Origin: Hymenobacter coccineus
GTDB taxonomy: Bacteria; Bacteroidota; Bacteroidia; Cytophagales; Hymenobacteraceae
Length of the DNA stretch: 34,084 nt
Assembly: GCF_001816125.1 (NCBI RefSeq)
Contig: NZ_MDZA01000320.1
Span: forward strand, 1 to 34,084
Direction of reading: 5' to 3'
In this document: one piece after another, positions 24,510-33,128 of the stretch
Numbering within the stretch: position 1 is the first letter of the stretch
Layout: each line of letters opens with the position of its first letter
The notes under the pieces: model-generated
The model's database searches: none
Seen by the model: only the letters and a program-made list of their open reading frames with translations
Told to the model about the DNA's origin: nothing
Program-made: the position numbers and the translations under genes

Positions 24510-25166
24510 ATGCCTGCCGTTACTGATTTGCTCGTCGCTTTGCCCATCGTTTGCCAGCCCACCGCCGGGGCCCTGCTGCCGGTAATGGAGCAGTTTTATA
24601 CCATTCAGGGCGAAGGTTTTAATACTGGCCGGGCGGCCTACTTCATCCGCCTGGGCGGGTGCGATGTGGGCTGCGTGTGGTGCGACGTGAAGGAATCGTG
24701 GGACGCCAACGCGCACCCGCGCCAGGCTGTGGCCGCACTGGTGGCCGCCGCCGCCGCATACCCCGGCCGCAACGTGGTCATCACCGGCGGCGAGCCGCTG
24801 ATGCACGACTGCGCACCCCTCACCGGGGCCTTGCAAGCGGCGGGCTTCCAAACCTGGATTGAAACCTCGGGGGCCCATCCGCTCAGCGGCCGCTGGGACT
24901 GGATCTGCGTATCGCCCAAGAAGTTTAAGGCCCCGCGGCCCGACGTACTGGCCCAGGCCGACGAGCTGAAAATCATTGTTTTCAACGACAGCGACTTTGC
25001 CTGGGCCGAGGAGCACGCCGCCCTGGTGCCCGCCACCACACGCCTCTACCTCCAGCCCGAATGGAGCCGCGCCGCCCGCATGACGCCCGCCCTCATCGAC
25101 TACGTGAAGGCCCACCCGCGCTGGCAAGTATCGTTGCAAACGCATAAATACCTCGACATTCCGTAG
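24510..25166 (+). CDS. queE: 7-carboxy-7-deazaguanine synthase (QueE), radical SAM
   Basis: 218 residues. It converts 6-carboxytetrahydropterin to 7-carboxy-7-deazaguanine in the queuosine (or deazapurine DNA) pathway. The radical-SAM cluster motif CX3CX2C is in LGGCDVGCVWCDVK, the substrate segment is EQFYTIQGEGFNTGRAAYFIR, and the SAM-binding GGE is in VVITGGEPLMH. IKTHKY-like ends (SLQTHKYLDIP) are typical of the Bacteroidota type. The ATG at 24510 adds about 25 residues before the conserved VMEQFYTIQGEG; an ATG at 24585 would start exactly there, so the start is uncertain. The PorE-like gene begins 10 bases after it. No other queuosine gene lies in the window. Confidence 0.94.
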   Translation: MPAVTDLLVALPIVCQPTAGALLPVMEQFYTIQGEGFNTGRAAYFIRLGGCDVGCVWCDVKESWDANAHPRQAVAALVAAAAAYPGRNVVITGGEPLMHDCAPLTGALQAAGFQTWIETSGAHPLSGRWDWICVSPKKFKAPRPDVLAQADELKIIVFNDSDFAWAEEHAALVPATTRLYLQPEWSRAARMTPALIDYVKAHPRWQVSLQTHKYLDIP

Positions 25167-25176
25167 TTTGCGGACT

Positions 25177-27175
25177 ATGCGAGGATTGGGTACTTTTTGG
25201 GGCAAAGCCCGCCGCTGCGCGTTGCGCGGCGCGCTGGTTTTGGCGGTGGCCCTGGGCGGGGCCCTAGCGGCACAGGCTCAGGGTATTGCGCCCCCGGTTA
25301 TTGCCAATAACAAGGCCCGCGGCCTCTACGACAAGGCCCAGGCCCAGGCCAAGGACCGCGACTTTACCAAGGCGCTGGAAACGCTGGATATCCTCACCCA
25401 AAAGTTTCCGTCGCTCGGCGAGGGCTGGCTCATGAAAGGCTCGCTGCTGAAGGCGTCGGGCGATACCCGCGGGGCCCTGGCCGCCTACCGCGAGGGCCTG
25501 GCCAAGGTGCCGCCCGACGCCGCCCGTACCTCCCAGTACCTGCTGCTCGGTGACTTGGCCCTGCAATACGGCGACTACGCCACCGCCGGCGTGGCCTACC
25601 GCCAGCTGCTGAAGCTGGGCACCAAAGTGGCCCGCAGCCGGGCGGTGGCCGAGCGCGGCGTGCGCACCTGCGAGTTTGCCGAAGCCGCCCTGAAGAACCC
25701 CGTGGGGGTGAGCCCCGCGCCGCTGCCGCCGCCCCTGAACGGTTTCAAGATGCAGTATTTCCCGACGCTCACCGCCGACAACCGCTTCTTGTTGTTCACC
25801 GGCTGGCCGAAGGCAAACAGCGGCGAAGACTTGTTTGTGAGCCGCCGGGCGGCCGATGGCACCTTTGGGGCCCCCACCGGCATTTCGCCGTCCATCAACT
25901 CCAGCTACAACGAGGGGGCCGGGGCCATTTCGGGCGATGGCAAAACCCTGGTTTTCGCCTCCTGCGACCGGCCCAAAAGCATCGGTAACTGTGACTTGTA
26001 CATTTCGCGCCGCACGGGCAACGCCTGGAGCCCCCCCCTGAACCTGGGCACGGCCGTCAACTCGCCGGAGTGGGATTCGCAGCCCTCGCTCTCCGCCGAC
26101 GGCCGCACGCTGTACTTCACGTCTACCCGCCGCGGCGGCCAAGGGAAAGAGGACATCTACGTATCGACGCTGCAAGCCGATGGTACCTGGGCCCCGGCCC
26201 AAAACCTGGGGCCCACCGTCAACACGCCCGGCATGGACATGGCTCCGTTCATTCACGCCAGCGGCACCACGCTCTATTTCGTCACCGACGGCTTGGTGGG
26301 CATGGGCGGGCTGGATATTTTTCGCAGCGAAAAAGACCCCGCCACCGGTGCCTGGGCCCCCCCCCCAAAACTTGGGCTATCCCATCAACACGTTCGAAGA
26401 CGAGGCCTCGCTCTTTGTGTCGTCGGATAACCAGCGCGGCTTCTACTCGCGCACCCAGCTATCGGATGAGAAGCCCAAGGGGGCTGGGGGCCCGCCGCCC
26501 GAGCGGGGGGTGCAGCTCTTTGGCTTCGACGTGCCCGCCGAGGCCAAAGCCCGCGAAACCAGCACCTACGCCCAGGGCCGGGTGTTCGACGCCACCACCA
26601 AGAAGCCCATGCGGGCTGACGTGAAAATCTACGACGTGGACACCGACGCCCTCACGCAGTTCGTGACTTCCGACCCCGAAACCGGCGAGTACACCGCCGT
26701 GCTCAACGAGGGCCACCGCTACGCCATGTACGCCGCCGCCGACAAGTACCTGCTCAAAAGCCTGAGCTTCGACTACGCCGGCAAGCAGCAGTTCGACCCG
26801 TTTACGCTCGATATTTACCTCGACCCCGTGCGTGCCGGCCGCAGCGTGGTGCTGAACAACCTGTTTTTCGACACCAATAAATTCGAGCTGGAGCCCCGCT
26901 CGCGCACCGAGCTCAACCGCCTCATCGAGTTCATGCGCCAGTACCAGGACGTGCAAATTGAGGTGTCGGGCCACACCGACAACGTGGGCACCGACGCGGC
27001 CAACCTCCAGCTTTCCGAGCGCCGGGCGCAGGCCGTGGTGGCCTACCTCACGGCCCACGGCGTGCAAGCCGCCCGCCTGCGGGCCAAAGGCTACGGCGCC
27101 GCCCGTGCCCTGGGCCCCAACGACACCGACGCCAGCCGCCGCCTCAACCGCCGCATCGAGCTGCGCATCCTCTAG
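25177..27175 (+). pseudogene. PorE-like outer-membrane/periplasmic protein (TPR, propeller, OmpA), frameshifted in a C10 run
   Basis: Read through with one C removed, this is 665 residues: signal peptide (LAAQAQG), TPR repeats (about 40-155: KALETLDILTQKFP, GDTRGALAAYREGLAKVP), a PD40/WD40-like propeller (about 180-400: YFPTLTADNRFLLFTGW, SPEWDSQPSLSADGRTLYFTST, MDMAPFIHASGTTLYFVTD), a carboxypeptidase-regulatory-like domain (GRVFDATTKKPMRADVKIYD) and an OmpA peptidoglycan-binding domain (NNLFFDTNKFELEPRS, VSGHTDNVGTDAANLQLSE). That order is the layout of PorE, a type IX secretion component, but Bacteroidota carry many paralogs, and no lipobox is present here, so a T9SS role is inference. At 26357-26366 a run of ten C shifts the frame: the upstream part stops at 26430, and the downstream part continues smoothly as NLGYPINTFEDEASLFV. 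The ATG at 25177 is preferred over TTG at 25168. Confidence 0.82.
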
Positions 27176-27555
27176 CCCGATTTTCCTTCCGGTTTGGGTA
27201 CGGTTTCCTCTGCCCGTGCAGCGCGTGCCCGGGCCCCTGAGCTGCGTTTGGGCCTGGCAAATGCCCCGCCACAAGGATGCCGCCGCTGGGGCCCCGGGCA
27301 TTACCGATGCGACTCATGCGGTGCCAGGCGGCACCGCAGCATGTCAGCTATTCAGGGTTTTTACTTAAAGCAAGGCTTTAGGGAAGCTAAAATACTTTGG
27401 TACTCCATGAAGAAACGTTTGTCGACATAAGTAGTCGCTAAAAAGTGCTGGTGTGAACGATGTATTTGCGATTTGAAAATATTAGTCTATTAATCAGTTG
27501 TTTATATATAATTTATAAAACAGTTGGGTGAGAAATGGGCTGAAAATCAATTGGC
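27176..27555. other. Intergenic region, no supported gene
   Basis: About 380 bases between the OmpA-domain gene and the next small gene. The first 180 bases are GC-rich and have short open frames; one has a CDSCG pair but nothing recognisable. From about 27400 it becomes strongly AT-rich (for example TTTATATATAATTTATAA near 27500), the kind of DNA often found upstream of a promoter. No hairpin or terminator with a T-run was found. Confidence 0.5.
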
Positions 27556-27585
27556 TTGGCTGGATGAAAAATAGGATTACGTTTG
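27556..27585 (+). promoter_or_regulatory. Probable promoter of the small secreted protein gene
   Basis: TTG at 27556-27558 and TACGTTTG at 27578-27585 (exact TAnnTTTG) with a 19-base spacer, the best match to the Bacteroidota sigma-A consensus in the window. Transcription would start near 27591, 70-odd bases before the ATG at 27664, in the AT-rich stretch. Confidence 0.65.
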
Positions 27586-27663
27586 GAGAACCCAAGCCGC
27601 TGGTCCTGTCGGTTGGCGAGGGATGCAAGCCGAAATTTCACCACCACTTTTTCTTCCGCTACC

Positions 27664-28044
27664 ATGTATAAATTTTTTGCGACGTTCTGCCTAGTGGCCG
27701 GCCTCGGGGCCCAACCTGCCGCTGCGGCCCCGGCCGGTACCGACGACCCGGCCGCGTATTCAGCCGCCACCGTGGCGCGGGCCAATGGCCTGACCCGGGC
27801 CCTGGCCGGCCGCGTGCCCCTCGACGAAGCCCAGTACATCCGCGTCCGGGCCCTGCACCTGCGGATGCTGGCCGAGCGCCAGGCCCTGGCCATTAGCCTG
27901 AGCGGGGCCGACCCCGCCGCCCGCGACCAGGCCCTGGCCGCCGCCCAGCAGCGCTACGAAGCCGCCTTGGCCGGCCTGCTGCGCCCCGCCCAGCTGGTGG
28001 CCTACCAGGGCCTGCGCAGCAGCTTCACAGCGCACCGGCTGTAA
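27664..28044 (+). CDS. Small secreted helical protein, Spy/CpxP-like in form
   Basis: 126 residues from the ATG at 27664, chosen because it gives a signal peptide (MYKFFATFCLVAGLGAQPAAAA) and lies below a good promoter. The mature part is about 100 residues of charged helix: LAGRVPLDEAQYIRVRALHLRMLAERQALAI, then DPAARDQALAAAQQRYEAALAGLLRPAQLVAYQGLRSSF. A short LxxxQ motif near the end (LLRPAQLVAY) resembles the LTxxQ motif of Spy/CpxP periplasmic chaperones. The similarity is in form only, and function is unknown. Confidence 0.75.
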   Translation: MYKFFATFCLVAGLGAQPAAAAPAGTDDPAAYSAATVARANGLTRALAGRVPLDEAQYIRVRALHLRMLAERQALAISLSGADPAARDQALAAAQQRYEAALAGLLRPAQLVAYQGLRSSFTAHRL

Positions 28045-28116
28045 TGCAGGGGCCCCGGCGGCGATGAAGTCGTTGCAACCAGCCACTCAGCCGCCGCACA
28101 CCGCGGTTTTTGACCC

Positions 28117-28305
28117 ATGAAAAAATTTGAATACCGCCTGCTGGAAGTCAACCGAAGCTTCTTCAGTGGCATTGATTCTCCGGAGCTGACGGAACACCTG
28201 AACCTGCTCGGTACGCAGGGCTGGGAGGTGGTGTCGACCGTTGCCCTGACGTCGGGTGGCAGTACTGCTAGCCTGCTCATCACCCTCAAGCGCGAAATAG
28301 CCTGA
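28117..28305 (+). CDS. DUF4177 family protein
   Basis: 62 residues (MKKFEYRLLEVNRSFF ... LNLLGTQGWEVVSTVAL ... LLITLKREIA). The pattern 'KxEYKxL ... LNxLGxxGWExV ... LKR' is typical of DUF4177, a small, widespread soluble family of unknown function. It lies 72 bases after the secreted protein gene and is followed by a bidirectional terminator, so the two may form one transcript. Confidence 0.82.
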   Translation: MKKFEYRLLEVNRSFFSGIDSPELTEHLNLLGTQGWEVVSTVALTSGGSTASLLITLKREIA

Positions 28306-28322
28306 TTGGGGCCCCCGGGCCC

Positions 28323-28374
28323 TAAAAAAGCCATAGCCGGCTTGCCCTTGGGCAAGTCGGCTATGGCTTTTTTA
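28323..28374. terminator. Bidirectional terminator between the DUF4177 gene and gltA
   Basis: AAAAAAGCCATAGCCGGC begins one arm and is matched by GTCGGCTATGGCTTTTTT in the other, with one G-T mismatch and a 2-base loop, giving U-runs on both strands. It lies 17 bases after one stop codon and 15 before the other, ending two convergent genes. Confidence 0.92.
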
Positions 28375-28389
28375 AGCACAATGCGCGGG

Positions 28390-29682
<1,293 letters not shown>

Positions 29683-29719
29683 GTGCGGTGGGGAAGGAGT
29701 AAGGGGTGGGTAACGGGGG

Positions 29720-29727
29720 CGAAGCTA
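29720..29727 (-). promoter_or_regulatory. Candidate -7 element of gltA
   Basis: TAGCTTCG on the minus strand, one base from TAnnTTTG, 38 bases before the gltA ATG, with TTG about 12 bases upstream (shorter than usual). Confidence 0.3.
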
Positions 29728-29852
29728 CGGCGTGCGCGGCAAGCCCGCAGCATTTTGGCGGCCCCGCTGCCCGGAACTACTGTGTAAAGAAGTAGTACCG
29801 CAATAGGGCCCCTAGGGTTTTGGCCGGGGCCCCCGCGTGCCCAAGGGCCAAC

Positions 29853-31256
29853 CTATTTGCCGATGCAAAACTGCGTGAAGATGCTGGTTAGCAAATCGTC
29901 GGACGAAATTTCACCGGTGATTTCGCCCAGGGCCCCCAGCGCGTGGCGCAGGTCGGCGGCCAGCAGCTCCGTGCCCTGGCCGGCGTCGAGGCCCGCTTGC
30001 ACGGCGGCCAGGTGCTCGGCGGCCACGGCCAGGGCCCGGGCGTGGCGCACGTTCGTGACGATGGTGGCCCCGGCGTGGCCCGCCAGGCCGGCGCCGCGCA
30101 CGCGGGCCAACAAGGCGGCTTGCAGGTTCTCCAGGCCCTGGCCCCGGGCGGCGGCTAGCTGCACGGCGGTGCTGCCGTCCACCACAAAGCCATTAAAACC
30201 AGCCAGCTGCGCATTGCTGGCCAAGTCTAGCTTGTTGCCCACGGCCAGCACGGGCAGGGCGGGGTGGGCCGCCGTGAGGGCCCCAATCTCGGCTTGCACC
30301 TGGGCGGACGTCAGCTCCGTGAGGTCGAAGAGGTAGAGGAGCAGGGCGGCCTGGCCGACGCGCTGGCGGGTGCGCTGCACGCCGATGGCCTCCACCTCGT
30401 CGGCGGGGTCGTCGCGCAAGCCGGCCGTGTCCACGAAGCGGAAGCGCAAGCCGTCGAGGCTCACCTCGTCCTCAATAAAGTCGCGCGTGGTGCCCGGAAT
30501 GGCCGACACAATGGCCCGCTCTTCGCGCAGCAGCGCATTGAGCAGCGTGGACTTGCCCGCGTTGGGCCGCCCGGCGATGACGACGGTGATGCCGTTTTTG
30601 ATGACGTTGCCCAGCTCGAACGAGCGCAGTAGGGCCGCCACCCGGTCGGCCACTTCGCCCAGCAGGGCCCGGAGGCCGGTGCGGTCGGCAAATTCCACGT
30701 CCTCCTCGCCAAAATCCAGCTCCAATTCCAGCAGCGAGGCGAACGTGACGAGCCGACCGCGCAGCGTGCGCAGCTCCTGCGAGAAGCCGCCGCGCAGCTG
30801 GTTGAGCGCTACTTGGTGGCTCAGGGCCGAGTCGGCGGCGATGAGGTCGGCCACGGCCTCGGCCTGGGCCAGGTCCAGGGCCCCGTTCAGGAAGGCGCGC
30901 TTGGTGAACTCGCCGGCCTCGGCCAGCCGGGCCCCGCGGCGCAGCAGCAGCGCCAGCAGCTGGCGCACCACGTAGTCGGAGCCGTGGGTGCTGATTTCCA
31001 CCGCGTCCTCGCGCGTGAACGAGCGCGGGGCCCGGTACAGGGCCACCACCACTTCGTCGATCAGGGCCCCGCCGTCGGGGTCGCGGATGGTGCCGTAGTG
31101 GAGCGTATTGCCGGGCTGGGTGGCCAGGCTTCGCTTAGAAAACACGCCCGCCACGAGGCTCACCGCGTCGGGCCCCGCCACGCGCACGATGGCCAGGGCC
31201 CCCACGCCAGGCGGCGTGGCCAAGGCCACGATGGTATCAGAAAACAGGTTGCTCAC
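29853..31256 (-). CDS. mnmE: tRNA uridine-5-carboxymethylaminomethyl GTPase MnmE
   Basis: 467 residues. With MnmG, this GTPase modifies the wobble uridine of certain tRNAs. The folate-binding N-terminal domain (DTIVALATPPGVGALAIVRVAG), the helical domain, and the inserted G domain are all present: GRPNAGKSTLLNALL (G1), IPGTTRD (G2), DTAGLRD (G3), and NKLD (G4). The chain ends in the conserved CIGK, whose Cys is needed for modification. The start is GTG at 31256: it overlaps the TGA of the upstream regulator gene (GTGA), and the conserved MSNLFSDTIVALATP starts there. The regulator gene upstream reaches this overlap only when its frameshift is corrected. Confidence 0.96.
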   Translation of the reverse strand: MSNLFSDTIVALATPPGVGALAIVRVAGPDAVSLVAGVFSKRSLATQPGNTLHYGTIRDPDGGALIDEVVVALYRAPRSFTREDAVEISTHGSDYVVRQLLALLLRRGARLAEAGEFTKRAFLNGALDLAQAEAVADLIAADSALSHQVALNQLRGGFSQELRTLRGRLVTFASLLELELDFGEEDVEFADRTGLRALLGEVADRVAALLRSFELGNVIKNGITVVIAGRPNAGKSTLLNALLREERAIVSAIPGTTRDFIEDEVSLDGLRFRFVDTAGLRDDPADEVEAIGVQRTRQRVGQAALLLYLFDLTELTSAQVQAEIGALTAAHPALPVLAVGNKLDLASNAQLAGFNGFVVDGSTAVQLAAARGQGLENLQAALLARVRGAGLAGHAGATIVTNVRHARALAVAAEHLAAVQAGLDAGQGTELLAADLRHALGALGEITGEISSDDLLTSIFTQFCIGK

Positions 31257-31908
31257 GCGGTTACAAACAAATTGCGGCTCACTTCGGCCGACACCAAGGC
31301 GGTGCGCTCCCGGTTCACGCGCAGCTCCAGCGATTGGTCAAAGGCCACTTTGTCCAGCACTTCCACCAGGGCCCCCAGCTGGAGGCCACCTTGTCGAGGT
31401 ATTGCAGGAAGGGCCCCGACGTATTTTTGACCGCCGTGAGGGTGCCGCGCTCGCCGGCTTCGAGGTCGGCCAGCAGGCGGTGGGCGGGGCGGCGCATGGC
31501 CCCGTCCTCGGCCGGAATGGGGTCGCCGTGGGGGTCAAGGGCGGGGTGGCCCAAGAAAGCGTCGAGCCGCCGCATCAGCAGCGGCGACTGCACGTGCTCC
31601 AACTCCTCGGCCACCTCGTGCACCTCATCCCAGTTGAAGCCCAGCTGCTGCACCAGAAACACCTCCCATAGCCGATGCCGCCGGATGGTGAGCAGCGCCA
31701 GCCGCCGGCCCTCCTCGGTGAGCTGCACGCCGCGGTACTTCTCATAATCCAGCAAGCCCTTCTCCGATAAGCGGCGCAGCATGTCCGTCACCGAGGCCGG
31801 GCGCGTGGCCAGGGCCCCCGCAATGCGGTTGGTGCTCACGCCCGTTGCCGGCTCCGCTTCCGAGAGCTTGCAGATGGCCTTGAGGTAGTTCTCTTCGGTG
31901 ATGGTCAT
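31253..31908 (-). pseudogene. DtxR/MntR-family metal-dependent repressor, frameshifted near the C-terminus
   Basis: Starts at 31908 (MTITEENYLKAICKLSE). The winged helix (VSTNRIAGALATRPASVTDMLRRLSEKGL, YRGVQLTEEGRRLAL) and the metal-binding dimerisation part (RHRLWEVFLVQQLGF, DEVHEVAEELEHVQSPLL) are intact, and a C-terminal SH3-like tail begins at GPFLQYLDKV. As written, the frame turns to nonsense after DKVA and stops at 31315. Restoring one G in a GG run near 31385-31387 gives DKVGLQLGALVEVLDKVAFDQSLELRVNRERTALVSAEVSRNLFVTA, ending in a TGA that overlaps mnmE by 4 bases, with total length 218 residues. It senses Mn or Fe and represses uptake genes. The clean continuation suggests a sequencing error or a very recent mutation. 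Confidence 0.86.
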
Positions 31909-31914
31909 GCGGGG

Positions 31915-32029
31915 AATTAAAAATTATAAATTAAAAATGACGTTAAAAGCGCGGCTAGCGAACCCTGTGGTTTGGAGGACGCTGGTTCTTCCACATCAAT
32001 TTTTAATTCTTCATTTATAATTTTTAATT
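31915..32029. repeat. AT-rich inverted repeat, copy 2
   Basis: The left arm (31915-31938) and right arm (31999-32029) are built from AATTAAAAATTATAAAT and TGAAGAATTAAAAAT. The left arm lacks a 6-base TGAAGA that the right arm keeps. The centre is GC-richer and unrelated to copy 1 (1135-1222). It exactly fills the gap between the fabH stop and the regulator start, with only 6-7 bases on each side. Confidence 0.78.
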
Positions 32030-32036
32030 AAAAAGC

Positions 32037-33046
32037 CTACCATTTAATCAGCGCCGAGGCCCAGGTGAAGCCCGAGCCGAAGGCGGCTAGGCAGACAAGG
32101 TCGCCGCGCTTGATTTTGCCCTGCTCCACGGCCTCGCTCAGGGCCAGCGGGATGCTGGCGGCGGTGGTGTTGCCGTAGCGCTGGATGTTGCTGAACACCT
32201 TCTCGTCGGGCAGGCCCATTTTCTGCTGCACGTACTGCGTGATGCGCAAGTTGGCCTGGTGCGGGATGAGCATATCAATGTCGGCGGGCTGGTAGCCGTT
32301 GGTGTCCAGGGCCTCCTTAATGACCTGCGGGAAGCGCACCACGGCGTGCTTGAACACGTTCTGGCCGTTCATGTAGGGGTAGAGGTCGGCGGCGTTGGCC
32401 ACCACGTGGCCCACCCGGTCCTCCTTGTTCGAGGTGGGCTCCTTCACAATCAGCTCCTCGGCAAATTCGCCCTGCGAATACAGGTGCGTACTGAGAATGC
32501 CGTGGCCTTCGCGGGTGCTGGGCCGCAGCACCACGGCCCCGGCGCCGTCGCCGAAAATGACGGCCACGCCGCGGCGTTGGGCGTTTTGTCGAGGCCCGAA
32601 GAATGGATTTCCGAGCCCACCACCAGCACCGTATCGTACATGCCGGTGCGAATGAACTGGTCGGCCACCGAAAGGCCGTAAATGAAGCCCGAGCACTGAT
32701 TGCGCACGTCGAGGGCGGGGCAGTTGTTGGTCATGCCCAGCTCGCGCTGAAGCAGCACGCCCGAGCCGGGGAAGAAGTAATCGGGGGAGAGCGTGGCGAA
32801 AACGATGAGTTGCACGTCGTCGGGCTGGAGGCCGGCCGCATCCAGGGCCCGGCGGGCGGCGCGGGCCCCCATGTTGGCCGTGGTGTCGGTGCCTTCCTCA
32901 AACCAGCGCCGCTCCTGGATGCCGGTGCGCTCCTGAATCCAGGTGTCCGAGGTGTTGAGCAGGGGCTCCAGTTCGGCGTTTTTCACCACCCGGCTGGGCA
33001 CGTAGTGGCCGACGCCGGCAATTTCGGAATGACGCAAAGTAGCCAT
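32037..33046 (-). pseudogene. fabH: Beta-ketoacyl-ACP synthase III (FabH), frameshifted
   Basis: With one base restored this is a normal 336-residue FabH, which starts fatty acid synthesis by joining acetyl-CoA to malonyl-ACP. The N-terminal part (from ATG 33046) has MATLRHSEIAGVGHYVPSRVV, ERTGIQERRW, and the catalytic Cys in VRNQCSGFIYGL. The C-terminal part has VIFGDGAGAVVL, the catalytic His in LIPHQANLRIT and Asn in IQRYGNTTAASIPLAL. Between them, after SSGLDKTP, the frame slips; one extra G (plus strand) at the GGG run 32579-32581 gives DKTPQRRGVAVIFGDGAGAV. The initial ATG is chosen over an upstream frame start at 33103. Both halves are well conserved, so an error or a recent lesion is more likely than old decay. 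Confidence 0.88.
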
Positions 33047-33128
33047 GCAACGCGGGGGAAAGGGTGGGATTGAAGAAGGAAACGTACGGAAACATTCCGT
33101 CAAAAGGGCCGCAAAGTTGGCAGCTTAT

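Noticed and set aside
24430..24510. preQ1 riboswitch before queE
   Set aside because: The A-rich tail and loop sequence of known preQ1 classes are not present; only a terminator-like hairpin and a possible alternative stem are seen.
27194..27430. Open frame with a CDSCG pair, possibly a zinc ribbon of a transposase relic
   Set aside because: One Cys pair only, no partner pair in frame and no other transposase sequence or terminal repeats.
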